Source of the DNA: AP-15 sp963712825
Lineage (GTDB): Bacteria; Pseudomonadota; Alphaproteobacteria; ATCC43930; CGMCC-115725
Assembly: GCA_963712825.1 (NCBI GenBank)
Contig: CAVQJP010000016.1
Span: 744,001-808,000, forward strand
DNA: 64,000 nt
Direction of reading: 5' to 3'
The notes beneath the pieces are model-generated. The model was given only the letters and a program-made list of their open reading frames with translations, did not search any database and had not been told where the DNA came from. Of the stretch, positions 1-8,613 are shown piece by piece. The translations under genes were made by a program, and so were the position numbers. Within the stretch, counting starts at the first letter, position 1, and each line of letters begins with the position of its first letter.

Positions 1-657
1 GTAGCCGGTCTCTCCGACTGCGGCATGAAGGACCGGGAGGCCGCCCGCCGGCAGATCGCTAAAATCAACCACCAGATCGTCGCGGACGTTCCGGCCATCC
101 TGAATGCGCTTGAGCCGGGTCACATCCCAAATCTGGAACGTGATCGGCTCCCCCGACTGCGTCACGTCTGCGGGTATTTCCCGTATGCGCTCACTGATGC
201 AACGGTCGCTGACGACATGAAGCCGAACCGCCGTGCGTCGTCCATCCCCCTGAATTCGTCGCGCCAGCGACCACAGAGGGCGGCTTTCTTCAATGTTCGC
301 TACCAGCCATCCGTCGCGGGCCTGCTCGAACAGGCCAAGGAGCCGGTTGAATCCCTGCTCCCGCGCTTCCGTCAGGGTCAACACAGGCGGAATCGAGCCG
401 CCGCCATCCAGAATCGCCACGAACAGATGCAGGGAATTGTCCGCGTCGTCGAATACGAACGCATCGACTTCCAGCTTTCGTCCGTTCCGGCCGGTCAGCG
501 CTTCCGTGCATCGCTCGGTGTCCGGCAGCTCGCCCGCCTCGCGAAGCCGATCGAGCACTTCGTCGGCGAAAGCTTCCCTGAATCCCGATGAAACCAACTC
601 TGCCCGTGAAGCGGCACTGGCAAGGAGATCGGCACGGAATTCTTCATCGGTCATCAT
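1..657 (-). CDS. AIPR-family abortive infection protein, N-terminal part (gene cut by left edge)
   Basis: Reading the minus strand from an ATG at 657 gives an open frame of 219 codons that is still open at position 1, so the C-terminus lies outside the window. It begins MMTDEEFRADLLASAA and continues through GRNGRKLEVDAFVFDD and SLHLFVAILDGGGSIPP. This acidic start and the beta-strand pattern are typical of the AIPR (abortive infection phage resistance) family. The ATG overlaps the stop of the PD-(D/E)XK gene (ATGA), so the two are translationally coupled. AIPR proteins recur in phage-defence operons with Z1 and MORC ATPases, which is the context here. The biochemical activity of the family is unsettled. 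Assignment rests on pattern recognition of the N-terminal third only. Confidence 0.72.
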   Translation of the reverse strand, partial: MMTDEEFRADLLASAASRAELVSSGFREAFADEVLDRLREAGELPDTERCTEALTGRNGRKLEVDAFVFDDADNSLHLFVAILDGGGSIPPVLTLTEAREQGFNRLLGLFEQARDGWLVANIEESRPLWSLARRIQGDGRRTAVRLHVVSDRCISERIREIPADVTQSGEPITFQIWDVTRLKRIQDGRNVRDDLVVDFSDLPAGGLPVLHAAVGETGY

Positions 658-1607
658 CGGTCAGTTCCGCCTGTCATGGGCCGCAACGGCGGAAGCGTGA
701 TCGTGTACTCGGCCTCGACCACTCCGCGAGACACGGTTGTCGGCGTCAAACGGGGAAAATCCGAATCCACGGCATGCTGGTCGATGGCCTGCACACTGAC
801 CGCAATGTTCGCGTGGCTGGCGTGTTCGTGCCAGCCGACGGCGGCGAGCCGGCTCTCGAATTCATTCAATGCCTGCGGTTCTTCCGAGAGGCGATGCCTG
901 AGCCGGTCGATAATGATGGGCGCGGTTAGCGCGTCTGGCATCTCCGCGCCGGTATCCGCGAGCCTGACGACCACCAGTGTCATCGGGTCCGTTCCCGGAT
1001 CGAGCTGCGATAATCCGTTGATCTGCACGGTTCGGGCATCCGGCCGCACCGCCTTGACTTCGATCCGTTGCCCCGACGGAAGCAGGAAATCCTGCGCCGC
1101 ACCGAGGGGGCCGATCCACGACGAAACGGCATCGAATGCGGGCAGGACCGGAAGAACTTGGAACTCCAGAACCACAAGCTCTCCGATGAGTCCCTTCAAC
1201 GCGAGGACCGACATCCCCTCGCGGTCATCATCAAGAAGCCTGCGCCAGCGCTCGACGCGGGAAAGAATTGCCGCCGCCGCTCCCGGCTCGGCGACGCCGC
1301 TTCGGGTGAAGGCGATGATATCGCGGCACAGACCGGCGAAGACCGGCTGCAACACGGGCGCGGAGAGTGAAAGCCTCAACCACCAGCGCCCGTCCGGACG
1401 ATGGCCCTGATCGATGCGGAGCGCCAGAAGAGAGCGTGCCTCCGGCGGCTTCCGGTTACAGAAAAGCACAAGACCGGGACGGTTCGGCTGTTCAAGTTCG
1501 GCGTACAGCTCAAGAGGATGGGATTCATCGACGCGCCGAAACAGGGCCGCATGACCCTCTCCCTCCAGCGACTGCCACAATTGTTCAATCGTCGGGGTCG
1601 CGGTCAT
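654..1607 (-). CDS. PD-(D/E)XK motif protein (DUF4420-type nuclease-like)
   Basis: This 317-aa protein carries the motifs of the PD-(D/E)XK protein family found in MORC/Z1 restriction islands: GLIGEL with Glu143, then AQDF with Asp173, then IEVK with Glu183 and Lys185. These make a plausible nuclease active site. The start chosen is the ATG at 1607, preceded by GAAGAG about seven bases upstream. It overlaps the preceding gene's end by 23 bases. A longer open frame extends to 1658 but would overlap more and lacks a comparable ribosome site. The gene sits between an unknown protein and AIPR in one minus-strand operon, so it is probably the cleavage subunit or an accessory nuclease of that defence system. 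The catalytic role is inferred from motifs, not shown. Confidence 0.8.
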   Translation of the reverse strand: MTATPTIEQLWQSLEGEGHAALFRRVDESHPLELYAELEQPNRPGLVLFCNRKPPEARSLLALRIDQGHRPDGRWWLRLSLSAPVLQPVFAGLCRDIIAFTRSGVAEPGAAAAILSRVERWRRLLDDDREGMSVLALKGLIGELVVLEFQVLPVLPAFDAVSSWIGPLGAAQDFLLPSGQRIEVKAVRPDARTVQINGLSQLDPGTDPMTLVVVRLADTGAEMPDALTAPIIIDRLRHRLSEEPQALNEFESRLAAVGWHEHASHANIAVSVQAIDQHAVDSDFPRLTPTTVSRGVVEAEYTITLPPLRPMTGGTDR

Positions 1608-2265
1608 CAGGTATCTCTTCGTCATCCATATCGACCGGAAAGAGTTCTGCCTGCGCAACCCTGTTCAGCCGGTAGCTTACGAGCCGCACAGGAGCGTCGG
1701 GGTCCGCCGAACCGGGAAAATGCAAGGCGATCGCCGGCAAGATGAGTCCATTCCGGAACCGGACCCCGTCAGTGTCATCGGTCCCCTGAAGCAGATAGAT
1801 CAAAAGCAGCGGCGCCGGCATCACGGCCCGGTACGCATCCTCCGGTATTTCCTTGATATCGGGCTTGTCTTTCCGCACCGCCGCCGCGACGCGGCCGGCT
1901 TCGTCCCGCGTCAGGCCGTGACGGACATCGCTCCGGCTGCCGACGCGGGAACCCTTGCCCGACACCATGAGCGACCCGAGGTCCTTCTTCTCCCGGACCT
2001 TCCGTTGCTTTGCAATGATGCCGACCCCCGGAAGGGACGCCAGAGACACCGGATCACCGCGACCGGTGGTCAGAACGGCCACGGTCCATCGATCCAGCGA
2101 TGTATCTCCGCGCGACGGAAGCTCGCGCAAAAACGCGGCGATGCTGTCTCCCTGAAAATCGTGGTTCAGCGGATGGACGAGAAAATCGTCCAGAAAGAAT
2201 GCCACGGTCTCGGCAGGGACATTTTTCCAGACGACAGCCCCGCCGTGCGGCGATTTATGAGGCAT
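1585..2265 (-). CDS. Unknown 226-aa component of the MORC/Z1 defence operon
   Basis: I do not recognise a family. The protein has an N-terminal half with hydrophobic and aromatic strands (WKNVPAETVAFFLDDF), a central SLPGVGIIAK segment and an acidic tail ending in DDRDPDD. No transmembrane segment or obvious catalytic signature is visible. It lies between the Z1 and PD-(D/E)XK genes and overlaps the latter, so it is almost certainly co-translated with them. The ATG at 2265 is the first usable start. In the same frame, however, about 22 coding-looking codons (including RRNRQNLELVEKF) precede it with no ATG, GTG or TTG. The true N-terminus may therefore begin at the ATGA overlap with Z1 at 2336, with a small deletion or frameshift in between. 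Confidence 0.7.
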   Translation of the reverse strand: MPHKSPHGGAVVWKNVPAETVAFFLDDFLVHPLNHDFQGDSIAAFLRELPSRGDTSLDRWTVAVLTTGRGDPVSLASLPGVGIIAKQRKVREKKDLGSLMVSGKGSRVGSRSDVRHGLTRDEAGRVAAAVRKDKPDIKEIPEDAYRAVMPAPLLLIYLLQGTDDTDGVRFRNGLILPAIALHFPGSADPDAPVRLVSYRLNRVAQAELFPVDMDDEEIPDDRDPDD

Positions 2266-2332
2266 ACCGTCGGACGCGACCAGCGTTGCGACAAACTTCT
2301 CGACAAGTTCCAGATTTTGCCGGTTTCTGCGC

Positions 2333-4390
2333 TCATCCGAATAGAGGCGCGTTGATTTCGACCATCCGGCCGATCAGCGAGATATCCCGCGTGTCGCCGA
2401 CGACATCGACGCCGCTCGCCATCTTGTTTCGCGCCGTAATGAGAAGGGTGTCGGGATGCGTGCGGACCCGCAGGCCGAACTCCCTTGGCGTGGCCTGGCG
2501 GCGGCGCATCCGTGCGAAGTCATGCTTCAACTCGGCGGTCGCTTCTGCCACATGCCGATACCAACCCGCCCCCTCGGCGGTCAGCCACAGGCGGCACAGA
2601 TCGCCATAGCCATCCCGGTAGCCGAACCACCGGCCCATCTGCAAAAGCGTGTCATAAGCTCTGGCATTGCGAAGAAAATAACTTGTCGACAGCCCTTCCA
2701 GCGTCAGCCCGCGCGAGAGACTGTTGCCGCCTACCGCAACGACCCTCAGCCCGGGCGGGGCGGTCATCAGTCCATAATCAAGACTGGCCGCACCCGTGCT
2801 CTGGTTCACCGGCTGAACCACGACAGACGCAATCGACGGGTGCAACTCGCCCAACACCTGTTCCCAACGAAAGCCGCAATCCGAAAACTCGTGCTCAAAT
2901 ATCCCGGACAGGTTTTTGATCTCTTCGCTTCGTGCGGCGGCATCGGCCGGCGGGAGGGCTCCGTGCAGGCGAACCGCGCGCTGGATATCCTCAAGTTCGA
3001 GGTGCAGGTTTTCCGCGACGCAATTCTGTACGGCCGTGAAGCGGGACACGTTGACCAGCATTGATCGGTGGATGCTCCCGCCCCGCTCTGTCACCCGATG
3101 GGTAGCGCGCAAATCCCGGATTGTCGTCGCCAGAAGAAAACAGCGAAGCGCCGTGCGGAGGGAGGCAGGTAGACGCTCAATCTCCACGTCCTGCCGGTGG
3201 GTTGGCGGCAGCCAGTCATCTTCGTCGTCTATCGTTCGAAGAAATCTGGTCGAGGCATCCAGCGTCCCGGTATCGGGAACGTCCGGGTCGGCACCGCTGA
3301 AGACGGCGTTCATGCCGACATAATTATCGGGCGCCTCAAGCACATGAATGAAATCACGCGGGAACAGATCGTCCCCGAGCATGTCATCCGTCGAGGCCGG
3401 GTCGATAAAAATGTTGGCGAAGGGAGTTGCCGTAAACCCGACATAGCTTGACCGGCGAAACAGCTTCAAAAGGTCCCGGATCGCGCGATTGATCGCGGTG
3501 GTTTCGCCCGGATTCTGGCGCGTGTTGATCGATGCGTTGTCCGCTTCGTCATCAATGAGCAGGAGCGGCAGGTCGATCCGGTCTTCCCGGTCGGCATTGC
3601 GCGCCCGGAGCCAGCCGGCCAGACGTTCAAGCACGGCCTTGTTCTTCTTCGTGACGACCAGCACCGGCTCTTTCACGGAATTCAGGGAAATGTTCAGCGC
3701 CGACGCCGCGTTCTTCCGAAAATCCGCGTCACGCGAGGTGAAGACAATGCCGTCGCGTCGTCCGTCGATGAGACCCACGCCGATTTGCGTCTTGCGTCCG
3801 ATCTGGCCCCGCGTCAGAAAATCGCGGCTGTCCAAGCCGACAAACGCCGCGTCAAGGCGTCCTTGCGTCTGACGACGCACGTTTTCCAGCATCCCCGTCA
3901 GCAGGATAACCATCCGGTAGCCGGCGTCGGCTGCCTTGCAGATCAGGGCCGCATAGGACGCTGTTTTTCCCGACTGCACGTCACCCACAACAAGTCCCCG
4001 CCTTTTCCACGGGTCGGCAAGGGCGGGATCGCCGAGAAGATCAAGAAGCTCTTCGGTCGAACGGTCCAGAGTGGCGACGACATATCTTGACCAGCCGCCG
4101 CCCAGCAGCATTTCACGGTAACGGTCCCAATAAAACGGAACGATGGAGCTCCGCCGCCCGGCCAGCCACGGTTCGTGCAGATCGTCAGACTTCAGCGTCT
4201 GTCCCATCTCCATCCGGATCGCCAGCCGCGCATGAAGCAGACGCCTGGCCTCGCCCGCGAGCGCGTCAGAGACGCCGAAGGCAGCGGCAAGTCTGGAGAG
4301 GATGCCGTCGATGTCGGCTTCCGAGGGCGGCGGTTCGAGCGACAGCAAATTCATGGCTGCGGCTGCCAGTGCTTCAGGGGTCTCGATCAT
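2333..4390 (-). CDS. Z1 domain-containing SF2 helicase-like ATPase
   Basis: A 685-aa protein with a Walker A GDVQSGKT at residues 136-143, a Walker B-like LLIDDEAD at about 277-284 and a C-terminal QMGRWFGYRDGY segment. This combination is diagnostic of the Z1 family of superfamily-2 helicase-like ATPases linked to restriction-modification. It probably provides DNA translocation or remodelling for the system. Its ATG overlaps the stop of the MORC-like ATPase gene by four bases (ATGA). No frameshift or missing key motif is seen. Length is within the family's usual range of roughly 600-900 residues. The family assignment is secure; the role in defence follows from published genomic association of Z1 with MORC ATPases and C5 methyltransferases. 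Confidence 0.9.
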   Translation of the reverse strand: MIETPEALAAAAMNLLSLEPPPSEADIDGILSRLAAAFGVSDALAGEARRLLHARLAIRMEMGQTLKSDDLHEPWLAGRRSSIVPFYWDRYREMLLGGGWSRYVVATLDRSTEELLDLLGDPALADPWKRRGLVVGDVQSGKTASYAALICKAADAGYRMVILLTGMLENVRRQTQGRLDAAFVGLDSRDFLTRGQIGRKTQIGVGLIDGRRDGIVFTSRDADFRKNAASALNISLNSVKEPVLVVTKKNKAVLERLAGWLRARNADREDRIDLPLLLIDDEADNASINTRQNPGETTAINRAIRDLLKLFRRSSYVGFTATPFANIFIDPASTDDMLGDDLFPRDFIHVLEAPDNYVGMNAVFSGADPDVPDTGTLDASTRFLRTIDDEDDWLPPTHRQDVEIERLPASLRTALRCFLLATTIRDLRATHRVTERGGSIHRSMLVNVSRFTAVQNCVAENLHLELEDIQRAVRLHGALPPADAAARSEEIKNLSGIFEHEFSDCGFRWEQVLGELHPSIASVVVQPVNQSTGAASLDYGLMTAPPGLRVVAVGGNSLSRGLTLEGLSTSYFLRNARAYDTLLQMGRWFGYRDGYGDLCRLWLTAEGAGWYRHVAEATAELKHDFARMRRRQATPREFGLRVRTHPDTLLITARNKMASGVDVVGDTRDISLIGRMVEINAPLFG

Positions 4391-5889
4391 TCGCGGAGTC
4401 TTTCGGCTATCCGGCGGGCGGTCTCGGGGTCCCTGCTAAAGGGATCGGTCAGGTGAAGGCGGTCGACAAGTCTCGCCGCCTGTTCCGGCAGGTCGTGAAA
4501 GACGCTCAGGAGCCGCCGCGCCAGTGTTTCAAGCTCCGTTTCCGAGTGGCCTTCCGGATCAGCGACCGGCAGATCGTTGCTGATGTGGACGTGGATATCG
4601 TGAATGGGCAACGACTGTTCGATAAGTGCCAGCAGCCGTTCCGCGTCTTGGTCTGCAAGCTCCCCCGAACCAAGCGCGATCGCCGCAGGGTGCTCCCTGT
4701 TGATCAGCCATGTCGCGGCGCCGTCGCGGAGTTCATGACGAACCCACAAAGGTATCCTGTCCGGATTCACCGGTGTTCCCCGATACGTATAAACCGACCT
4801 GCTCCGCGCCGTTACCGCCCCGACCACGCGCCGGAGGTGCGGCCGGAGCGCCGGCGGCGGTTCCGCCATCGTTTTCCTGACATCGATCTTCCAGATGTGA
4901 TCGAGCTCGACAGGCACTTCCACCTGTATCCGGGCCAGACGGGCGAGTTCGTCCGCAGGAACGATGCGGAACCATCCTCCGGGGACGACGAGACGACCAC
5001 CGCGATAGACGTAGAATCCATGAGCGGTTTTGAGACTTTCACGCCCCCCGGCGCGATCGAGTTCTGCGGGTCTGAGCCGCGACGGAAACGGAAGCACGAA
5101 CGGGGAGACGCTGACCGGATGGCCGTCGATCTGGAAGGTTTCCGCGTGGAGCCCCTGACCACGGGGATGACCGTTCAGAAAGGGGTCCAGTTGCGGCAGC
5201 GGCCGGCTGTTGATTGTGATCTGAAACGGGCCAACCATTTCGCCCGACAAAAACCTGTGGAAGGCAAGGCCCAGATGATCGGCGGCGCCTTCCATCGCCA
5301 TATCCAGCCGGTGCTGATGATCCCCGGCGCTTGCCGGCAACAACCTGTCGAGTTGCTGCCAGATTACGGCGGTTCCCTGTTGCCGGCGCGTCAGCAGTTC
5401 CAGAACCTCCGGCTGGATGGTGGCGGGATCGGGCCGGTCGAGCCACCACGCCTGCCGGCGGTCACATTCGTCGAGGTCCCACGCGGCAGCCGACAAATGG
5501 CCGTCTCTGATTGATGCGACGATCAGGCGTCGGCACTGGGATAACGACGCGGTCTTGAGACCGAGGCCGAAACGCCCCAGATCGCCGTCGCTGCGGCTCT
5601 CTCTCGGATCACGGCTGCCAAAGCGCATCGCGCCGACAAGCGAGGCTTCATCCATTCCGTTGCCGTCGTCGATCACGGCAACGAAGGGATCGGGGGTGGC
5701 CGCAAACCGAATTTCGATGTTGTGCGCGCCCGCCGTGATGCTGTTGTCCACCAGGTCCGCCAAGGCGGCGGCGGTCGAATAACCCATCGACCGCAACGAC
5801 TGCATCAGCACCGGCGCTACAGGCGGCAACTCCTGACCCGGCGGGTTCGGACCCGCACCGACGAGACCGGATTGAAGCCTGTCTTCCAT
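4387..5889 (-). CDS. MORC-like GHKL ATPase of a restriction-modification system
   Basis: The 500-aa product has a Bergerat-fold ATP site: the N box LADLVDNS (Asp46, Asn49), the G1 box DDGNGM at 74-79 and the glycine-rich lid GRFGLGLK at 105-112. This places it with the GHKL superfamily (Hsp90, MutL, histidine kinases), closest to the MORC-type proteins encoded in bacterial R-M islands. The remaining 380 residues contain no histidine-kinase phosphoacceptor or receiver domain, which argues against a two-component sensor. The gene is separated from the upstream methyltransferase by 60 bases and coupled to Z1 downstream. The likely role is an ATP-dependent clamp or sensor working with Z1 on DNA. 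Confidence 0.87.
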   Translation of the reverse strand: MEDRLQSGLVGAGPNPPGQELPPVAPVLMQSLRSMGYSTAAALADLVDNSITAGAHNIEIRFAATPDPFVAVIDDGNGMDEASLVGAMRFGSRDPRESRSDGDLGRFGLGLKTASLSQCRRLIVASIRDGHLSAAAWDLDECDRRQAWWLDRPDPATIQPEVLELLTRRQQGTAVIWQQLDRLLPASAGDHQHRLDMAMEGAADHLGLAFHRFLSGEMVGPFQITINSRPLPQLDPFLNGHPRGQGLHAETFQIDGHPVSVSPFVLPFPSRLRPAELDRAGGRESLKTAHGFYVYRGGRLVVPGGWFRIVPADELARLARIQVEVPVELDHIWKIDVRKTMAEPPPALRPHLRRVVGAVTARSRSVYTYRGTPVNPDRIPLWVRHELRDGAATWLINREHPAAIALGSGELADQDAERLLALIEQSLPIHDIHVHISNDLPVADPEGHSETELETLARRLLSVFHDLPEQAARLVDRLHLTDPFSRDPETARRIAERLRE

Positions 5890-5949
5890 GTTGGACGTGC
5901 CACCCTCGCTATGCGGTTCCTGCGCTGTCTGTAGCTTCCCTGAAGCCGG

Positions 5950-7440
5950 TCATTCCGCCGCCTCCCGGTATGAAGTCGCTGCGCTTTCGGTCATCACGCG
6001 GAGCGCGCGCGCGATCTCGAGCGCGATGGCGAAGGCCAGCAGCGGCGGTACGGCGTTTCCCACCTGCCGGAAAGCCGAATTCATGCTGCCCTGAAAAATG
6101 AAGCCGTCCGGAAAGCTCTGGAGCCGCGCGGCTTCCCGCACGGAGATCGTGCGGGCCTGCGCGCTGTCATAGTGAATGTGCGAATACGGTTCCTTGCCCA
6201 GATGCGCGGTCAGCGTGCAGGAGGGCTTGTCGGGTTCGAGTTTGCGCCATTTGTTGGGAAACTTGTCGGGGTCGTACGGCGGCACGATGGACGCCTTGGC
6301 CGCAAGCCATGCCTGCGTCTCCGGGCGCAGTTCCTTGCCCGCCCGGCACCGCCGCCCCAGCAGTTGTTCGAAGCGCTTCAGGGCGCGGCGGTACATTTCG
6401 GGGTACTGTTCGCCGTAAATCATGGCGCTGAAATGCGGATAGTCGCGCGGCGTGTGCCGCACGACATGCGCGCTCACTTGTGCCTCGGTCGCAAAGCCTT
6501 CCCATTGCCGCATTGCCAGTCCGTAGGCGGTGGCGGATTCTGTGTAGGCAGCCGTCCCCGAAATCCGGCGATCGGGCAGGCTGTCCTTGGGCGACCACTT
6601 CTTGCGGACCACCGGCGCCATATCGCGCAGGGCGTCGCTGACCGTGACGGCGGGAACGCCGCCGGCAGGCACCGGGGCCGCCATATAATGCGAGTTGTTA
6701 CGGTCAACGTGCTTGAGCGCGAAAAACCGCACCCCCGAATAGCCGCGAGGAAATTCAACGCGGTGCGTTGCGGCGGGAAAGCTCGGAATCACGCCGACGG
6801 TCTTGTGATGCGCTATCAGGAAGAGCCGTTCGCGGAGTTGCGGCACGCCGTATGAGGCGGCGTTCAGAAGCGTGTAGCGGCAGATATAACCCCATTCTTC
6901 GAGGCTGCGGCTGATTTCTTCCGGCACGTTGTGGCCGCCGTGATTGAGAATGTCAGGCACGTTTTCCAGCACGACGGAAAGCGGCTTCAGCGTGCGCACA
7001 TACTTGAGGAAGCGCCGGTACAGACCGGCCCGCGGGTCGGTCCTGTATGCTGCCGGATCGTCGGCCAGCGATCCCAGCTTGGGCCGGCCGATACGGGCAA
7101 AAGCCTGACACGGAAGGCCCGCGAGGATGACATCGACGGCATCCTTGGCGGGACCAAGACCGAGCGCGGTAGTGACCTGTCCCGGTGTCATGGCGAGAAG
7201 ATCGCGCGGTACGGCAAGTATTTTTTGCCGCTCGGGGGAAGCGTGCCTGTGAAGGTTGGTCGCGTAGGTCGCGGCGGCGATCGGATCGGTTTCAATCGCG
7301 CCCAGCGGCTCGAAACCCGCTTTCATGAAACCCAGCGAAAATCCGCCCGCGCCGCCGCAGATATCGAGGATGCGGGGCTTTCCGCCGGAAATCAGCCGCA
7401 GCCGTTTCCGCTCGAACGGGTCGGGCCGGGCGGTCCTCAT
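5950..7440 (-). CDS. DNA (cytosine-5-)-methyltransferase
   Basis: A C5-cytosine methyltransferase of 496 aa. It shows motif I LDICGGAGGFSLGF (about residues 25-38), motif IV GLPCQAFARIG with the catalytic Cys111, motif VI LEN-V at 159-162 and a late QVGNAVPP motif X-type segment. Between motifs VIII and IX lies a variable region that would hold the target recognition domain. The start can be the ATG at 7440 or a GTG three bases earlier; both overlap the vsr stop. The enzyme should protect host DNA in the defence system. The recognition sequence cannot be read from the protein. Confidence 0.93.
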   Translation of the reverse strand: MRTARPDPFERKRLRLISGGKPRILDICGGAGGFSLGFMKAGFEPLGAIETDPIAAATYATNLHRHASPERQKILAVPRDLLAMTPGQVTTALGLGPAKDAVDVILAGLPCQAFARIGRPKLGSLADDPAAYRTDPRAGLYRRFLKYVRTLKPLSVVLENVPDILNHGGHNVPEEISRSLEEWGYICRYTLLNAASYGVPQLRERLFLIAHHKTVGVIPSFPAATHRVEFPRGYSGVRFFALKHVDRNNSHYMAAPVPAGGVPAVTVSDALRDMAPVVRKKWSPKDSLPDRRISGTAAYTESATAYGLAMRQWEGFATEAQVSAHVVRHTPRDYPHFSAMIYGEQYPEMYRRALKRFEQLLGRRCRAGKELRPETQAWLAAKASIVPPYDPDKFPNKWRKLEPDKPSCTLTAHLGKEPYSHIHYDSAQARTISVREAARLQSFPDGFIFQGSMNSAFRQVGNAVPPLLAFAIALEIARALRVMTESAATSYREAAE

Positions 7441-7883
7441 CACCCGGCCAGCTTTTCGCGCCGGTCCCCGGCATCGGGTTCAAACGCAGCGGAGAGAATC
7501 GCTTCCAGACGGGCGGTTTTTTCGGCCTCGCACTCCCAGATGATGAGCGTCCGCCAGCCGAGCCGTTCCAGTTGCTCGCAGACGCGGCGGTCGCGCTCGA
7601 CATTGCCCCTGAATTTCTGCTGCCAGAATTCCGGTCTGGTTTTCGGCATAGTGGCGTTCTTGCAGCCGGCGTGCCGGTGCCAGAAGCAGCCGTGGACGAA
7701 TACGGCGAGCCGGTGTCTTGCGAAGACCAGATCGGGACGCCCCGGAAGCTCTTTTTTATGCAGGCGAAACCGGAACCCCATGCGGTGCGCAGCGCGGCGC
7801 ACGGCCAACTCCGGCACGGTATCGCGCGGCCCAATTCGCGACATGATTTCGCTGCGCCGCTGGCGATCGACAATATCGGCCAA
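7440..7883 (-). CDS. vsr: Very short patch repair (Vsr) endonuclease
   Basis: A 147-aa protein close to full-length Vsr. It has the catalytic Asp51 in GRPDLVF, and the FVHGCFWHRH segment with His64, Cys66, Trp68, His69 and His71, followed by Cys74 and Cys118, which form the expected zinc site. Vsr nicks T:G mismatches that arise when 5-methylcytosine deaminates. It is typically paired with a C5 methyltransferase, as it is here directly upstream. It is the first gene of the minus-strand operon, and its stop overlaps the methyltransferase start. In MORC/Z1 islands Vsr-like proteins may also serve as the restriction nuclease, so either repair or cleavage is possible. Confidence 0.93.
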   Translation of the reverse strand: MADIVDRQRRSEIMSRIGPRDTVPELAVRRAAHRMGFRFRLHKKELPGRPDLVFARHRLAVFVHGCFWHRHAGCKNATMPKTRPEFWQQKFRGNVERDRRVCEQLERLGWRTLIIWECEAEKTARLEAILSAAFEPDAGDRREKLAG

Positions 7884-8441
7884 GTTTTGGTCCCTTTACC
7901 CAGTATCCCCCGACGGGTCACGCAGAGGCATCCAGAGGCAGGCGGGCGCTCCGCGCCGGGCCGTATCCGGCCAGCGGAGAATCTTGGCATGTATTACGTA
8001 AATTGTATATGGGCGGTTGAGGGTTGGCAGGGCGCATCCGGCCCCGCCCGTATGGTGCGGGCCGGACCCGGCTCTAGGCTTCGCCCCGAGCCCGCCTTGC
8101 GGTCTCGGCCCTCGGGTGACGATCCGTTGCGCGAAGATCGCGATGGCGTGAGCCGCAGGCTCACCGGTTTTTCTCGAATTTGAAGCAGGGGACAGGGAGG
8201 GCGCTGCCCTCCCTCCCTTGGGTACGTCTTCTTGTGGACCGGCAGGGCCGCGTCCGGCGCAGGCCAGGTGTGGCCCGCCCCGTCCGCAACCCGGCCGGCC
8301 CAACAACCCGTACCGACCCTGACTCTTCCCGCTCTCGCCGATGGGCAACCGGGTTAAGCGCACCCGTTTTTCCCATGAAGGAAGGAAGGGTTGAAGGGCG
8401 GCGAAGGTCGCGGCCCGCGCTCATCAAAGAAGGAGAAAATC
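7884..8441. other. Intergenic leader between the defence operon and the parB remnant
   Basis: No convincing gene is present in these 558 bases; open frames here read as simple GC-rich sequence. An AT-rich patch at about 7988-8012 in otherwise GC-rich DNA is a candidate promoter for the minus-strand vsr operon. A hairpin of GGGAGGGC and GCCCTCCC around a three-base loop lies at about 8196-8214, and several short inverted repeats (for example around 8048-8075) follow. A clear ribosome site, AAGGAG, is at 8430-8435 for the plus-strand parB start. Confidence 0.5.
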
Positions 8442-8471
8442 ATGACCATGCAATCTGTTTCGTTTGCGTAT
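8442..8471 (+). pseudogene. 5-prime fragment of ParB-like gene, cut by IS21 insertion
   Basis: An ATG at 8442 with AAGGAG seven bases upstream starts MTMQSVSFAY, then the frame runs into the IS21 terminal repeats. After the element, at 11087, the reading frame resumes in phase as AVSLSALEASAANPRRKID, the usual N-terminal region of ICE and plasmid-type ParB nuclease-like proteins. The two parts are therefore one gene interrupted by the insertion. Confidence 0.7.
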
Positions 8472-8558
8472 TCCGACGATGTCGGCCGGGCATTCCGATT
8501 GATGTCGGCCACCTGTTCCGATCGAAGTCGGCCGGCCGTTCCGATTGATGTCGGCCGG
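8472..8558. repeat. IS21 left end: four tandem transposase-binding repeats
   Basis: Four imperfect repeats with the core TTCCGAT-N-GATGTCGGCC lie back to back, each 22-24 bases. They match, in inverted orientation, the set at 11001-11086. IS21 transposase (IstA) is known to bind such arrays. Confidence 0.75.
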
Positions 8559-8613
8559 GGTGGCGGAGCGCCCGCTGGACGGATGTGATCTCTCCACAAG
8601 CGGTTGCATCGGG

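Noticed and set aside
4087..5514. 475-codon plus-strand open frame
   Set aside because: Antisense to the MORC-like ATPase, which has clear Bergerat motifs.
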